NCBI GenBank assembly: GCA_036005805.1
Contig: DASYQE010000381.1
Location: 1-64,000, forward strand
Reading direction: 5' to 3'
Length of the DNA: 64,000 nt
From: DASRAU01 sp036005805
GTDB taxonomy: Bacteria; Acidobacteriota; Polarisedimenticolia; Gp22-AA2
A model generated the notes under the pieces. That model searched no databases. It saw only the letters and a list, made by a program, of their open reading frames with translations, and was not told where the DNA came from. The position numbers and the translations under genes are program-made. Positions 50,808 through 60,008 of the stretch are shown in pieces (position 1 is the stretch's first letter; each line of letters begins with the position of its first letter).

Positions 50808-51965
50808 TCACGCGTCGGCGTCGCGGCGCGCCGGTCCGCGCGGGCGGTGGCGCAGGCGCGCCTCGACCACCCAGTCGGAGCCGACCCGGCGCCAGCGGGG
50901 CGCCACGAGCTGCGCCGCGCCGGTCACCGGCGCCGCGCCCCGCCCCGCGAACGCCGGCCGGGCCGCGGACCCTCCGAGGAGCCGCGGCGCGACATAGAGC
51001 ACCAGGCGGTCGCCGACCTTCTGATCGAGCGCCGCGCCGAGCACCTCTCCGCCCCCTTCGATGAGCACCGAGGCGATGCCGCGACGTCCGAGCGCCCGCA
51101 GCGCCGCGCGCAGATCAACCCGACCGGCGCGCGCGGCCACTTCGACCACCGTCGCCCCGGCCCGCTCGAGCCGCAGCCGGCGCAAAGGCGAAGCGTTCCG
51201 CCGCGTCACCAGGAGCACCGGCCCGCCCGCGGTCCTGAGGATCCGCGACGCGGCGGGGGTCCGCAGCCGGCTGTCGAGCACCACCCGCACCGGATCGATG
51301 GCGCGCGCATGGCCGTTGGCACCCGGAGCGCTCAGGCGGGGATCGTCGGCGAGCAGCGTCCCGATCCCCACCAGGACGGCGTCGTGCCCCGCCCGCAGGC
51401 GCCGCGCGTCCCGCCGCGCCGAGGCCGAGGTGATCCACTGCGAGCGGCCGGCGCGCGTCGCGATGCGGCCGTCCAGGCTCATTCCCGCCTTGAGCGTGAC
51501 GCTCGGGAGACCGCTGCGCTGGCGGCGCAGGAAGGAGGCGTTCAGCTTCTCCGCCTCGCTTTTCAGCCCTCCCATTGTCACGCTCACCCCCGCCTTCCTC
51601 AAGGCCGCAAAACCACGTCCGTTCACCCTCGGGTCGGGATCGCGCATGCAGGCGATCACCTCCCGCACCCCCGCCGCCAGGATCGCGTCGGTGCAGGGAG
51701 GCGTGCGCCCGAAGTGACAGCACGGCTCGAGATTCACGTACAGCCGTGCGCCGCGCGCCTTCGCACCGGCCTGTCGCAGCGCCCGCACCTCCGCGTGCGG
51801 CGACCCGGCGCGCGCGTGCCAGCCGCGCCCGACCACCCGGCCGTCCTTCACGAGGACCGCGCCCACCATCGGGTTGGGACGGGTGCGGCCGCGGCCGCGC
51901 TGCGCCAGCTCGAGGGCCAGCCGCAGCCAGCGCCGGTCGTCGGTCCTTCGGCTCCCCCCCGCCAT
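50808..51965 (-). CDS. ribD: Riboflavin biosynthesis deaminase/reductase RibD
   Basis: The protein has 385 residues. The N-terminal zinc deaminase has SPHAEVRAL and LEPCCHFGRTPPC; the C-terminal reductase has LKAGMSLDGRIAT, AVLVGIGTLLADDPRL and VLIEGGGEVLGAAL. It carries out the second and third steps of riboflavin synthesis. The ATG 51965 is 11 bases after the ftsY stop. The order ribD-ribE-ribBA is the usual rib operon, here inserted between ftsY and ffh. Confidence 0.95.
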   Translation of the reverse strand: MAGGSRRTDDRRWLRLALELAQRGRGRTRPNPMVGAVLVKDGRVVGRGWHARAGSPHAEVRALRQAGAKARGARLYVNLEPCCHFGRTPPCTDAILAAGVREVIACMRDPDPRVNGRGFAALRKAGVSVTMGGLKSEAEKLNASFLRRQRSGLPSVTLKAGMSLDGRIATRAGRSQWITSASARRDARRLRAGHDAVLVGIGTLLADDPRLSAPGANGHARAIDPVRVVLDSRLRTPAASRILRTAGGPVLLVTRRNASPLRRLRLERAGATVVEVAARAGRVDLRAALRALGRRGIASVLIEGGGEVLGAALDQKVGDRLVLYVAPRLLGGSAARPAFAGRGAAPVTGAAQLVAPRWRRVGSDWVVEARLRHRPRGPARRDADA

Positions 51966-51976
51966 CCTCGATCTCC

Positions 51977-52939
51977 CTAGGCGGCGGCCGGCAGGAGTCC
52001 GTCGACGAACGCCTCCGGGTCGAAGTCGATCAGGTCGTCGGGGCCTTCCCCGACACCGAGGTAGCGCAGCGGCAGGCCCAGCTCCTGGACGATGCGCACG
52101 GCGATGCCGCCGCGCGCCGTGCCGTCGATCTTGGTCAGGACGAGGCCGCCGACACCGGCCGCGTCGAGGAACCGGCGCGCCTGCGGCAGGCCGTTCTGGC
52201 CCGTCGTCGCGTCGAGCACCAGCAGCACCTCGTGCGGCGCCCCCGCGATGCGGCGGCCGAGCACGCGCCGGACTTTCTCGAGCTCGCGCATCAGGGGATC
52301 CTGCGTGTGCAGGCGCCCCGCGGTGTCCACGATGAGCGCGTCGATGCCGCGCGCCTCGGCGGCGGCGGCCGCGTCGAACGCCACCGCGGACGGGTCGGCC
52401 CCCGGACGCTCGCCGCTGAACTCCGCCCCCGCCCGGGTCGCCCAGATCTTCAGCTGCTCGCCGGCGCCGGCGCGGAAGGTGTCGGCGGGGCACAGCATCA
52501 CCTTGGCTCCCGCGGCGACCAGCCGGCGCGCCAGCTTGCCGGCGGTGGTCGTCTTCCCGCCGCCGTTGACGCCGACGATCAGGATCACCCGCGGCCGTCC
52601 CGCGGGTCCCCCGGCGGCCGCGGCCGTCGTCTGCGTCCCCGCCCCGGGCGCCGCGAGCAGCCTGAGGATTTCCCCGCGCGCGGCGCTGCGCACCTGCCCC
52701 CACGAGGGGGCGCGGGTGCCGCTGGTGCCGCGCACCTCGTCCACGATGCGCGCCGCCGTCTCCGGGCCGAGGTCGGCCTCGATCAGGGCGTTCTCCAGCG
52801 TCTCGCTCCAGTCGGTGCCGGTCGCGACCCCTCCCGGCAGGAGCGACGACACCTTGCCGAGCAGACCATCGCGCGTGCGCTTCAAGCCGTGCATGAAGCG
52901 CTCGAGACGACCGGCCGGCTTCGAAGTCGAATCGGTCAC
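51977..52939 (-). CDS. ftsY: Signal recognition particle receptor FtsY
   Basis: The protein has 320 residues. It is the membrane-side GTPase partner of Ffh. The NG domains are complete: ENALIEADLGPETAARI, P-loop GVNGGGKTTTAGKLA, DTAGRLHTQDPLMREL, VLDATTGQNG, TKIDGTARGGIAV and GEGPDDLIDFDPEAFVDGLL. The acidic A domain found in many species is almost absent. It starts with GTG 52939 overlapping the stop of the upstream TPR lipoprotein. Confidence 0.95.
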   Translation of the reverse strand: MTDSTSKPAGRLERFMHGLKRTRDGLLGKVSSLLPGGVATGTDWSETLENALIEADLGPETAARIVDEVRGTSGTRAPSWGQVRSAARGEILRLLAAPGAGTQTTAAAAGGPAGRPRVILIVGVNGGGKTTTAGKLARRLVAAGAKVMLCPADTFRAGAGEQLKIWATRAGAEFSGERPGADPSAVAFDAAAAAEARGIDALIVDTAGRLHTQDPLMRELEKVRRVLGRRIAGAPHEVLLVLDATTGQNGLPQARRFLDAAGVGGLVLTKIDGTARGGIAVRIVQELGLPLRYLGVGEGPDDLIDFDPEAFVDGLLPAAA

Positions 52940-53655
52940 GAGCCGCTCCGCGCTCCGCTGCTCGTCGAGAGGAGCTGCTTCGCCCGCTCCGCTTCGGGGC
53001 CCGTCGGCGACAGCTCCAGCACCTTCTTGAACTGGGCGCTGGCGAGGTCGGGCTTGCCCATCTTCTGGTAGGTCGTTCCGAGCCCGATGTACCCGAGCAG
53101 GTACTTCGGGTTGAGCTCGACCGCCTTCTGGAAGGAGCGCTGCGCCTCCGAGAGGACCCCCTGGTCCAGATAGAGATTGCCGAGGTTCAGCTGGATCTTC
53201 TCGGGGGTGCGGTACGTCTTGTCGGTCAGCGCCGCCTGGAATTCCTTCAGCGCCTTGTCGTACTGCTTGGTCTCGCGGTACAGGACGCCGAGGACGTTGT
53301 GGGCGTCGGTGAAGTGCGGATCGATCTTCACCGCCTGCTGGAGGTGATCGATCGCCTGGTCGTACTCGCTGAGATTCATGTGGATGAGCCCGAGGTAGTG
53401 GTGCGCCTCGGCGTTCTTGGGGTCGCGCTTGACCGCCTCTTTGGCCGATTCCAGCGCCTGGGAGGTCTGTCCCTGCTCCATCTGCACCATCGCGAGACGC
53501 AGGAAGCGGTTGCTTTCGTCCGCCTGCACCGCCTGCGTCCCCGACGAAGAACACGCCGTCCCTCCGGCCAGAAGACAGAGGGCCAGCAGGGCCGCTCGAA
53601 GCGGCCGCACGTCTGCACGCGCATCGCCTGTCCTGCCGATCCGCATCACGGGCAC
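52936..53655 (-). CDS. PilF/PilW-like TPR lipoprotein
   Basis: The protein has 239 residues. A lipoprotein signal (LLALCLLAGGTAC, lipid-modified Cys at 35) is followed by five to six TPRs (for example AEAHHYLGLIHMNLSEYDQAIDHLQQAVKID split across two repeats). Outer-membrane lipoproteins of this size with this repeat layout assemble type IV pilus secretins (PilF/PilW). The role here is inferred because no pilus genes are in the window. GTG 53655 has AAGGGGG six bases upstream; a promoter lies at 53680-53708. Confidence 0.75.
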   Translation of the reverse strand: MPVMRIGRTGDARADVRPLRAALLALCLLAGGTACSSSGTQAVQADESNRFLRLAMVQMEQGQTSQALESAKEAVKRDPKNAEAHHYLGLIHMNLSEYDQAIDHLQQAVKIDPHFTDAHNVLGVLYRETKQYDKALKEFQAALTDKTYRTPEKIQLNLGNLYLDQGVLSEAQRSFQKAVELNPKYLLGYIGLGTTYQKMGKPDLASAQFKKVLELSPTGPEAERAKQLLSTSSGARSGS

Positions 53656-53679
53656 ACTTTTCCCCCTTGAGGACCCGCC

Positions 53680-53708
53680 ATTCTATTGATCCGTAAGGCT
53701 TTTGTAAA
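53680..53708 (-). promoter_or_regulatory. Sigma70-like promoter, TTTACA-N17-TAGAAT
   Basis: On the minus strand TTTACA (53708-53703) and TAGAAT (53685-53680) are 17 bases apart, about 25 bases before the TPR lipoprotein start. It lies in the only sizeable gap (82 bases) between the phospholipid gene group and the ftsY-rib-ffh group, so it probably drives the latter. Confidence 0.65.
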
Positions 53709-53737
53709 CGGTGACTTGCGGCGTCCCCACGCCCGCT

Positions 53738-54529
53738 TCAGGAGCGCCTGAAGAGGCGGCTGAGGAGGCCCCGGCGGGCCGGGGGGGCCTGGGGCTCCGG
53801 GTCGGAGGCAATTTCCTGGCCGGCGAGGATGGCGGCCGGGTTGTCCTCGACCAGGCGGTGGGCGGTGGCGGCGCCGGCGAGCTTCGCGACGGCGTTGCGG
53901 GCGTCCGAGAGAGTGGGGGGCCGGTAGCGGACATCGTGGCTGTCGGAGGCGAGGATGTGGATCAGGTTGCGCTCCAGCATGCGCACGGCGAAGTCCCTGG
54001 CTTTGCTGCCGAAGAGGCCGGTGATGGAATTGCCGGTCACCTGGGTCAGGGCTCCGAGGCGCACCGACGCGGCGACCCTCTCGAAATCCTCCAGGTAATA
54101 GGCCACCCGCTCGGGGTGCGCCATGATGGGCGTGATGCCGAGCAGGCGGAGCTGGAAGATGGTGTCGTCCACCTTCATCGGGAGCTGCTGGTACGGCAGC
54201 TCGAGGAGCATGTACTTGCCGCGGTCGGCCACGGTCATCAGCTCCCCCGCTTTCGCGCGCTCCACGACGTCGGCGGTGAAGTAGACCTCGGCGCCGGGCA
54301 AGAGCTCGATCTTCTCCGCCTCGTCGCCGCGCGCCGCCTCCTTCACCTTCGCGATGCTTTCGAAGATGGCGGTCCGGGTGTTGTCGTACACCCCGGGCTT
54401 CATGTGGGGCGTGGCGGTGACGGCGGTGATGCCGTCGCGGCGCGCGATGCGGAGGAACTCGAGCGTCTCCTCGAGCTGCTTCGCCCCGTCGTCGATGCCG
54501 GGGAGCAGGTGGTTGTGCAGGTCGATCAT
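53738..54529 (-). CDS. PHP-type protein-tyrosine phosphatase, CpsB/YwqE-like
   Basis: The protein has 263 residues. The metal-binding motifs of the PHP fold are in order: MIDLHNHLLPGIDDGAK, TATPHM, ELLPGAEVYF, MAHPERV and LASDSHDVRYR. Members dephosphorylate tyrosine kinases of capsule and exopolysaccharide export. No such kinase is in the window. The ATG overlaps the gpsA stop (ATGA). The Arg-rich C-terminal tail is unusual. Confidence 0.85.
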   Translation of the reverse strand: MIDLHNHLLPGIDDGAKQLEETLEFLRIARRDGITAVTATPHMKPGVYDNTRTAIFESIAKVKEAARGDEAEKIELLPGAEVYFTADVVERAKAGELMTVADRGKYMLLELPYQQLPMKVDDTIFQLRLLGITPIMAHPERVAYYLEDFERVAASVRLGALTQVTGNSITGLFGSKARDFAVRMLERNLIHILASDSHDVRYRPPTLSDARNAVAKLAGAATAHRLVEDNPAAILAGQEIASDPEPQAPPARRGLLSRLFRRS

Positions 54530-55545
54530 CCCTCCTCCTTCAAAGGGCGCGCCAGCAGATCCCGCACCGCCTCGGCGGCGGATCGGCGGCCGTCGAGCAC
54601 GTCGCGCACCTGCGACGCGATCGGCATCTCGACCCCGTGGCGCGCGGCGAGGGCGAGCGCGGCGCGCGTCGTCGCGACCCCTTCCGCGACGGTGCGCCGC
54701 CCGGCGAGCAGTTCCTGGAGCGACCGGCCGCGCCCGATCTCGATGCCGAGCGATCGGTTGCGGCTGAGGCCCCCGGTGCAGGTGAGGACGAGATCGCCCA
54801 GGCCGGCGAGACCGGCGAAGGTGCCGGCGCTGCCGCCGGCGGCGACGCCGAGGCGCGTCATCTCCGCGAGACCGCGGGTCAAAAGCGCCGCGCGGGTGTT
54901 GAGACCGAGACCGGTGCCCTCGGCGATGCCGGTCGCCAGCGCCATGACATTCTTCAGCGCGCCTCCGAGAGCGACACCGACCGGATCGCGGTTGCGATAG
55001 AGCCGGAAGGAACCGGCGGTGACCTGCTCCTGCACCCGCAGGGCGACCGCCTCGTCCGACGAGGCCACCACGACGGCGGTCGGCTGCCCCTGCGCCAGCT
55101 CCTCGGCGAAGGATGGTCCTGAGAGAATGGCGCAGGGCGGGGCCGACGGGGCTTCCTGTCGCATCACCTCGTCGAGGCGCAGCCCGCTCCCCTCTTCGAT
55201 GCCCTTCGACGCCACGACCCGATCGGCTTCGGGAGCGAGATGGGCCGCCGCGGCGCGGAAGAGGGGCCGGCTCGCCTGCGCCGGCGCCACGAAGATCACC
55301 AGAGTTCGCCCCGCGAGCGCCTCGGCGAGATCGGCGGTCATCCGCAGTCCGTCCGGGAAGGAGCAGCCGGGCAGATACGCCGCGTTCATCCGGTCGCGTT
55401 GCAGATCCGCGGCGCACGCGGCGCGGCGCGCCCAGAGGATCGTGTCGACACCCGAGCGGGCGAGCTGGATGGCGAGGGCGGTCCCCCACGATCCCGCCCC
55501 CAGGACCGCGGCGCGGCCCGTCACGGACTCCGGGGCCCCGCTCAC
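54526..55545 (-). CDS. gpsA: Glycerol-3-phosphate dehydrogenase (NAD(P)+)
   Basis: The protein has 339 residues. It makes sn-glycerol-3-phosphate for phospholipids from dihydroxyacetone phosphate. It has the NAD site AVLGAGSWGTALAIQLA, LSGPSFAEELAQGQPTAVV and the substrate Lys in LGGALKNVMALATGIAEG, plus the family block TRGLAEMTRLGVAAGG. GTG 55545 overlaps the plsY stop (GTGA). The gene follows plsY, so the first steps of glycerolipid synthesis are co-expressed. Confidence 0.95.
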   Translation of the reverse strand: MSGAPESVTGRAAVLGAGSWGTALAIQLARSGVDTILWARRAACAADLQRDRMNAAYLPGCSFPDGLRMTADLAEALAGRTLVIFVAPAQASRPLFRAAAAHLAPEADRVVASKGIEEGSGLRLDEVMRQEAPSAPPCAILSGPSFAEELAQGQPTAVVVASSDEAVALRVQEQVTAGSFRLYRNRDPVGVALGGALKNVMALATGIAEGTGLGLNTRAALLTRGLAEMTRLGVAAGGSAGTFAGLAGLGDLVLTCTGGLSRNRSLGIEIGRGRSLQELLAGRRTVAEGVATTRAALALAARHGVEMPIASQVRDVLDGRRSAAEAVRDLLARPLKEEG

Positions 55546-56144
55546 GCGTCGCTCCCGAGGCGCCGCTCCGTCTTCTGCAGCATGCGCGCGATGTTCGTCC
55601 GGTGCGTCAAGAGAATCAGGAGGCCCGCACCGATCGCGAGGAGAACGACCGGACCGGGAAGACGCAATCCCAGCGCCGCGATCGGCAGCATGACGGCGGC
55701 GCTCACCGAGCCGAGAGAGATCATGCGGCTCAGCGCCACGGCGGCGGCGAAGGCGGCCAGCGCGATCCCCAGCGCCATCGGCGCGAGAACGGCGAAGACG
55801 CCCGCGCCGGTCGCGACCCCCTTGCCGCCGCGGAAGCCGAGCCACGGTGTGAAGACGTGGCCGAGAATCGCGGCGCCGCCGGCGATGGCCCCGGCTGTGG
55901 TGGCCTGCTCCGGACCCGCGAAACTGCGGCCGGCGAACGCCGCCGCGGCCCCTTTCGCCGCATCGAGGAGCAGGGCGACGACGCCGAGCCGCCAGCCGGC
56001 GGAGCGGGCGACATTGGTCGCACCGACATTGCCGCTGCCGACGGCGCGGATGTCGAGCCCGCCGAAGACCCGCGCCAGCAGGTAGGAGAAGGGGACCGAC
56101 CCGAGCAGGAAGCCGGTCAAAGCCGCCAGCGCCAACCCGCTCAT
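55542..56144 (-). CDS. plsY: Acyl-phosphate:glycerol-3-phosphate acyltransferase
   Basis: The protein has 200 residues with about five transmembrane helices. It adds the first acyl chain to glycerol-3-phosphate in the inner membrane. The signature GSGNVGATNVARSAGW, the substrate loop GFRGGKGVATGAG and the third motif HRTNIARML are present. It starts at ATG 56144, overlapping thpR. Confidence 0.95.
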   Translation of the reverse strand: MSGLALAALTGFLLGSVPFSYLLARVFGGLDIRAVGSGNVGATNVARSAGWRLGVVALLLDAAKGAAAAFAGRSFAGPEQATTAGAIAGGAAILGHVFTPWLGFRGGKGVATGAGVFAVLAPMALGIALAAFAAAVALSRMISLGSVSAAVMLPIAALGLRLPGPVVLLAIGAGLLILLTHRTNIARMLQKTERRLGSDA

Positions 56145-56713
56145 GCGGTCCTGCTCCCGGTGCCGAGCGGGAACTCCTGCACGGCGCGGTACTGCGATCC
56201 GCCGGGACCGGGACGACTCTCGTAGAGGACGAGCCGCCGCACCTCGAACCGTCCCCCCTCGGCCTCCGCCTCCCGCGCCAGCGGCGTCTTCCAGTCGCCG
56301 GCGCGTCCCTCTTTGGCGCGCGCCAGGGTGAGATGCGGGCGGAACGGTCGATCGTCGGGAGCGAAGCCGAGCGGCTGGAGCGCGCCGTCGAGGCCGCTTT
56401 TCAGGCGGCCGGCGGCGTCGAGATCGCCGCGCAGGCCGAAGACGACGACGCGGGGGCGGCCGTGTCCCGGGAAGGCGTGGATGCCGTGCGCCTCGAGCGG
56501 AAACGGCGCGGTTCCAGCGGCGACCGGCGCGACCGCGGCCGCGATCGCGGGCACGCGCGTCTCCGGCGCTTCCCCGAGGAAGAAGAACGTCAGATGGATC
56601 CCCTCCGGGCGCGTGAAACGCAACGGCAGCGGCAACTCCCGAAGCCGCGTCTGACAATCGGCGAGCCGCTCACGCACCTCGTCGGGAACCTCCGCGGCCA
56701 CGAACAGCCTCAC
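56141..56713 (-). CDS. thpR: RNA 2',3'-cyclic phosphodiesterase (ThpR/LigT)
   Basis: The protein has 190 residues. Two H-x-T-x catalytic motifs are present: HLTFFFLG near residue 40 and HLTLARAK near residue 130, as in 2H phosphoesterases. It opens 2',3'-cyclic phosphates on RNA ends. GTG 56713 overlaps the cinA stop; the cinA-thpR pair is common in bacteria. Confidence 0.9.
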   Translation of the reverse strand: MRLFVAAEVPDEVRERLADCQTRLRELPLPLRFTRPEGIHLTFFFLGEAPETRVPAIAAAVAPVAAGTAPFPLEAHGIHAFPGHGRPRVVVFGLRGDLDAAGRLKSGLDGALQPLGFAPDDRPFRPHLTLARAKEGRAGDWKTPLAREAEAEGGRFEVRRLVLYESRPGPGGSQYRAVQEFPLGTGSRTA

Positions 56714-57999
56714 CGTCCCGCCGCCCGCAGCAGCTCGCGACGCAGCAGGTCGAGCGCCGCCTGCGCCGCCCGCGCCTGCACGACCGTCCTCGTCCCCGGC
56801 AGCATCAGACGCCGGGAGGAGGACCCGTCCGGTCCGGCCACGCCGAGAATGACGGTGCCGGGCGGGTGCGTGTCTTTCTGTCCCGCGGGACCGGCGAAGC
56901 CGGTGGTCGCGAGTCCCCAGTCCGCGCCGAGACGCCGGCGGATGCCCTCCGCCAGGCCGATCGCCGCCTCGGCCGAGACCGCGCCGTGGCTCTCGAGGAT
57001 CGCGGCGTCGAGATCGGCGAGCACCCGCTTCGCCCCGTCCGTGTAGACGACCCCGCCCCCGGCGAACCAGTTCGACGCCCCCGGCACCGCCGTGAAGCGC
57101 CGGGCGATCCGCCCGCCGGTGATCGACTCCGCCGCGGCGACCGTCTGCCGGCGCGACACCAGCAGCCGGCCGACAACCTCTTCGAGCGTGTCCTCGTTCC
57201 GGCCGAACACGTCGTCACCGAGCACCGCGGCGATCTCGGCGTCGAGCCGCTCGATGCCTTTGGCCTTCGTCTTCGGCGTGGTCCACTCGGTCAGGTGGAT
57301 TTCGATCTGCCCCGCGCCGGCCAGGATGGTCCAGCCGACCTTGCCCGCCGTCTTGTGCACGGCGGCGAGGCGGTGATCGACGTCCGATTCGTTGGTGCCG
57401 GCGATCTTGATGATGCGGTGCACCCGGCGGGTCCCGGTTGCGTCGAGCCGCGGCAGGAGCGCCTCGATCGTCATCCGCTCCATCTCGCTCGGGACCCCGG
57501 GCAGAAGCGCGAGGATGGCCCGGTCGGTTCGCAGCAGCAGTCCCGGCGCCGTGCCGAGCTTGTTCGGCAGCACCTCGGCGCCGCGCGGCACCTGCGCCTG
57601 GCGCAGGTTCGAGGGCGCCATCGGCCGGCCGTGCCGCCGGAAGCGCTCTTCCAGCTCGTGCACCAGCGCTGCGTCCTCTTCGAGCCGCAGGTGCAGCGCC
57701 GCGGCCGCCGCCTCGCGCGTCAGGTCGTCCACCGTGGGGCCAAGGCCTCCGGTCGCGACCACGAGGTCCACCCGCGTGATCGCCAGGCGGAGCGCGTCCT
57801 GAAGCTCGCGCGGATCGTCACCGACCACGGTCCGGAATCGGACCTCGTAGCCGTGCGCGCCGAGCGCCCGCGACAGAAAGGCGCCGTTGCTGTCGATGCG
57901 ATCGGGCCCCAGGAGCTCCGTCCCGATGGCGATGGTCTCCGCCCGGCGCGGCCGGGTCCCGGACGATCCTCCGCCGGGCAGGGTGGCGTGCCCGCTCAT
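56710..57999 (-). CDS. cinA: CinA-like competence/damage-inducible protein
   Basis: The protein has 429 residues. The N-terminal MoaB-like domain (ATGGLGPTVDDLTREA) acts as an NMN/ADP-ribose pyrophosphatase in CinA proteins. The C-terminal domain has the NMN deamidase signature AESITGGRIARRFTAVPGAS and TTGFAGPAGQKDTHPPGTV. It recycles pyridine nucleotide by-products. The ATG 57999 is preceded by a long antisense-like open frame I do not count. It overlaps plsC by 4 bases. Confidence 0.93.
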   Translation of the reverse strand: MSGHATLPGGGSSGTRPRRAETIAIGTELLGPDRIDSNGAFLSRALGAHGYEVRFRTVVGDDPRELQDALRLAITRVDLVVATGGLGPTVDDLTREAAAAALHLRLEEDAALVHELEERFRRHGRPMAPSNLRQAQVPRGAEVLPNKLGTAPGLLLRTDRAILALLPGVPSEMERMTIEALLPRLDATGTRRVHRIIKIAGTNESDVDHRLAAVHKTAGKVGWTILAGAGQIEIHLTEWTTPKTKAKGIERLDAEIAAVLGDDVFGRNEDTLEEVVGRLLVSRRQTVAAAESITGGRIARRFTAVPGASNWFAGGGVVYTDGAKRVLADLDAAILESHGAVSAEAAIGLAEGIRRRLGADWGLATTGFAGPAGQKDTHPPGTVILGVAGPDGSSSRRLMLPGTRTVVQARAAQAALDLLRRELLRAAGR

Positions 58000-58601
58000 G
58001 CGGCCGGCCCCAGCGCGCGGATCGCCTCCTCGAGCCGGCGCCCGAAGTGCTGCAGCGCTTCGCGATCGCGCCCGGTCTTTCCTTCCGGGAAGAGCAGCGG
58101 CGGCCCGAAGCGCACGTGCACCCGTGCCGGCCGCGGGATCGCCCCGCCGACCGGCATCGAGTCGGCCGCGCCATCGATGAAGACCGGCACGACCGGGACG
58201 CGGCTGAGGGCGGCGAGCAGCGCCGCACCGGGCTGGGTCTCCCCGAAGCGCCCGTCTTCGCTGCGCGACCCTTCGGGGAACAACCCGACGATCCGGCCAC
58301 TGTGAAGGGTGCGGACCGCCAGCCTCAGGCCGTGCGCGTCGCGGCCGGCGCGCACCGGGATGGTTCCCATGCCCCAGTAGAACCAGCGCAGGAAGAGAAG
58401 GTCGTACATCCACTGCAGCACGATGAAGTGGATCGGCCGCGGCGTCGCCGAGCCGAGCAGGATCGCGTCCATGTACGACACGTGGTTCGACGCGACGATG
58501 ACCGCGCCCCGCCGCGGCAGGTGCTCGAGCCCGTCGCGCGTCAGCCCCAGGTAGAGCCGCACGAAGGGGTAGAAGATGCCCTTCACGAACCAGTAGAACA
58601 T
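57996..58601 (-). CDS. plsC: 1-acyl-sn-glycerol-3-phosphate acyltransferase
   Basis: The protein has 201 residues with a hydrophobic N-terminus. It adds the second acyl chain to make phosphatidic acid. The acyltransferase motif I NHVSYMD, motif II around PVRAGRDAHGLRLAV and motif III FPEGSRSEDG are present. It shares the TGATG junction with the DUF502 gene. Confidence 0.88.
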   Translation of the reverse strand: MFYWFVKGIFYPFVRLYLGLTRDGLEHLPRRGAVIVASNHVSYMDAILLGSATPRPIHFIVLQWMYDLLFLRWFYWGMGTIPVRAGRDAHGLRLAVRTLHSGRIVGLFPEGSRSEDGRFGETQPGAALLAALSRVPVVPVFIDGAADSMPVGGAIPRPARVHVRFGPPLLFPEGKTGRDREALQHFGRRLEEAIRALGPAA

Positions 58602-59323
58602 CAGGGCGCTCCGACCGAGGGCGCCGTCAGGCCGCCCGGTCCCGGTGGCGTCGCGCCGCGCGCCGGCTCGCCGGGAGTCACGAGCCCGCCGCTGACGATG
58701 AGCTTCACGCCCTCTTCGATCGACATGTCGAGCGGCACCACCTGGGCGTTCGGCACGACCGCGAGCCACCCTGAAGTCGGGTTCGGCGACGTCGGCAGGA
58801 AGACCAGCGACACGTCGCGCAGCGGCGGCTCCCCTTCCCGCGCCATCTGCGTGTCGCTCCGGGTCAGGAAGCCGATGGTGTAGACGCCGGGACGCGGGTA
58901 CTCGACCGCCACCACGCGCCGGAAGGCGGCGTTGGTGCTGCTGAAGGCGTCGATGAGCTGGCGCGCCGAGCCATAGATCCCCTTCACCACCGGCAGCCGC
59001 AGCACCAGGCGCTCGAACCCTTCCACCACCTTGCGGCCGACGAAGTTGCTGGCGAACGCCCCGACGGCGAGGATGAGCCCGATGGTGAGCAGCACGCCGA
59101 GGATGGGCACCACCCAGGCGACGATGACAGGGTCATGCCCGAAGCCCGGCCACGCCACCCTGAGGATGGCGAGCAGCACCGGCGAGGAGACCCCCTCGAC
59201 GAGGCGCACGAGCACGGCGAGGAGCCACACGGTGATCATCATCGGCAGCACCAGGATGAGGCCGGTGAAGAACCACTGCCGCAGCCGGGCGAAGCCGCGC
59301 GGCCGCGGTCGATCAGCCGGCAC
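58601..59323 (-). CDS. DUF502 family membrane protein
   Basis: The protein has 240 residues with two strong transmembrane helices (WFFTGLILVLPMMITVWLLAV; VPILGVLLTIGLILAVGAFA) and a soluble C-terminal half with the family block VVKGIYGSARQLIDAFSS and GFLTRSD. The function of the family is unknown. I chose GTG 59323 (GAGGG five bases upstream) rather than GTG 59350, which would overlap pgsA by 38 bases. Confidence 0.85.
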   Translation of the reverse strand: MPADRPRPRGFARLRQWFFTGLILVLPMMITVWLLAVLVRLVEGVSSPVLLAILRVAWPGFGHDPVIVAWVVPILGVLLTIGLILAVGAFASNFVGRKVVEGFERLVLRLPVVKGIYGSARQLIDAFSSTNAAFRRVVAVEYPRPGVYTIGFLTRSDTQMAREGEPPLRDVSLVFLPTSPNPTSGWLAVVPNAQVVPLDMSIEEGVKLIVSGGLVTPGEPARGATPPGPGGLTAPSVGAP

Positions 59324-59900
59324 GCGATCCCTCGCGGCCGTCCACGACACCGAGCCGGCGCGAGAACCTCAGGAAGTAGTCGGTCGCCGACAGGACCGCG
59401 ACCGCGACGACCACCCAGATGGCCACGTCGCCCGCCAGGTCCCACTGTCCCAGGTACCGGTTGCCGAACATCAGGAGGACGATCGCCACGATCTGGCTGA
59501 TCATCTTGTACTTCCCCCAGACGCTCGCGCCGATCGTCACGCCCTGGGACGAGGCGATCATGCGCAGGCCGTCCACGGCGAACTCCCGCCCGAGAATGAT
59601 CCAGACCATCCACGCCTTGGCGGCTCCGATCTCCACCAGCGACACGAAGGCGGCGGAGGTCAGGAGCTTGTCGGCGATCGGGTCGAGCAGGATGCCGAGG
59701 GTCGTCACCTGGTTGCGGCGCCGCGCCAGCCAGCCGTCGAGCCAGTCGGTGAGCGAGGCCAGCAGGAACACGCAGACGCCGATGATCTGCCAGGAGACGT
59801 TGAGATGCTCGAGGGCCGTGGTACGGGTCATCAGGACCACGACCAGGACCGGGGTCAGGAAGATGCGGCCGATGGTGATCCAGGTCGGAAGGTTGATCAT
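59313..59900 (-). CDS. pgsA: CDP-diacylglycerol-glycerol-3-phosphate 3-phosphatidyltransferase
   Basis: The protein has 195 residues and several transmembrane helices. It makes phosphatidylglycerophosphate. The full CDP-alcohol phosphotransferase signature D-x2-D-G-x2-A-R-x8-G-x3-D-x3-D is present (DWLDGWLARR through DPIADK). The open frame continues upstream, but ATG 59900 gives the expected N-terminus. It begins the minus-strand phospholipid gene group and is divergent from the mutase. Confidence 0.93.
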   Translation of the reverse strand: MINLPTWITIGRIFLTPVLVVVLMTRTTALEHLNVSWQIIGVCVFLLASLTDWLDGWLARRRNQVTTLGILLDPIADKLLTSAAFVSLVEIGAAKAWMVWIILGREFAVDGLRMIASSQGVTIGASVWGKYKMISQIVAIVLLMFGNRYLGQWDLAGDVAIWVVVAVAVLSATDYFLRFSRRLGVVDGREGSRAG

Positions 59901-60008
59901 CCCTCGGCAAATGAGAAGGGCGGCTGCGGCAGGGCGCGTCGCTTCGGTAGAATGCGCCGCCGGATCGCGACGGCGCGGAACATAGCACACGCCCCCGGGG
60001 GGATCAAC

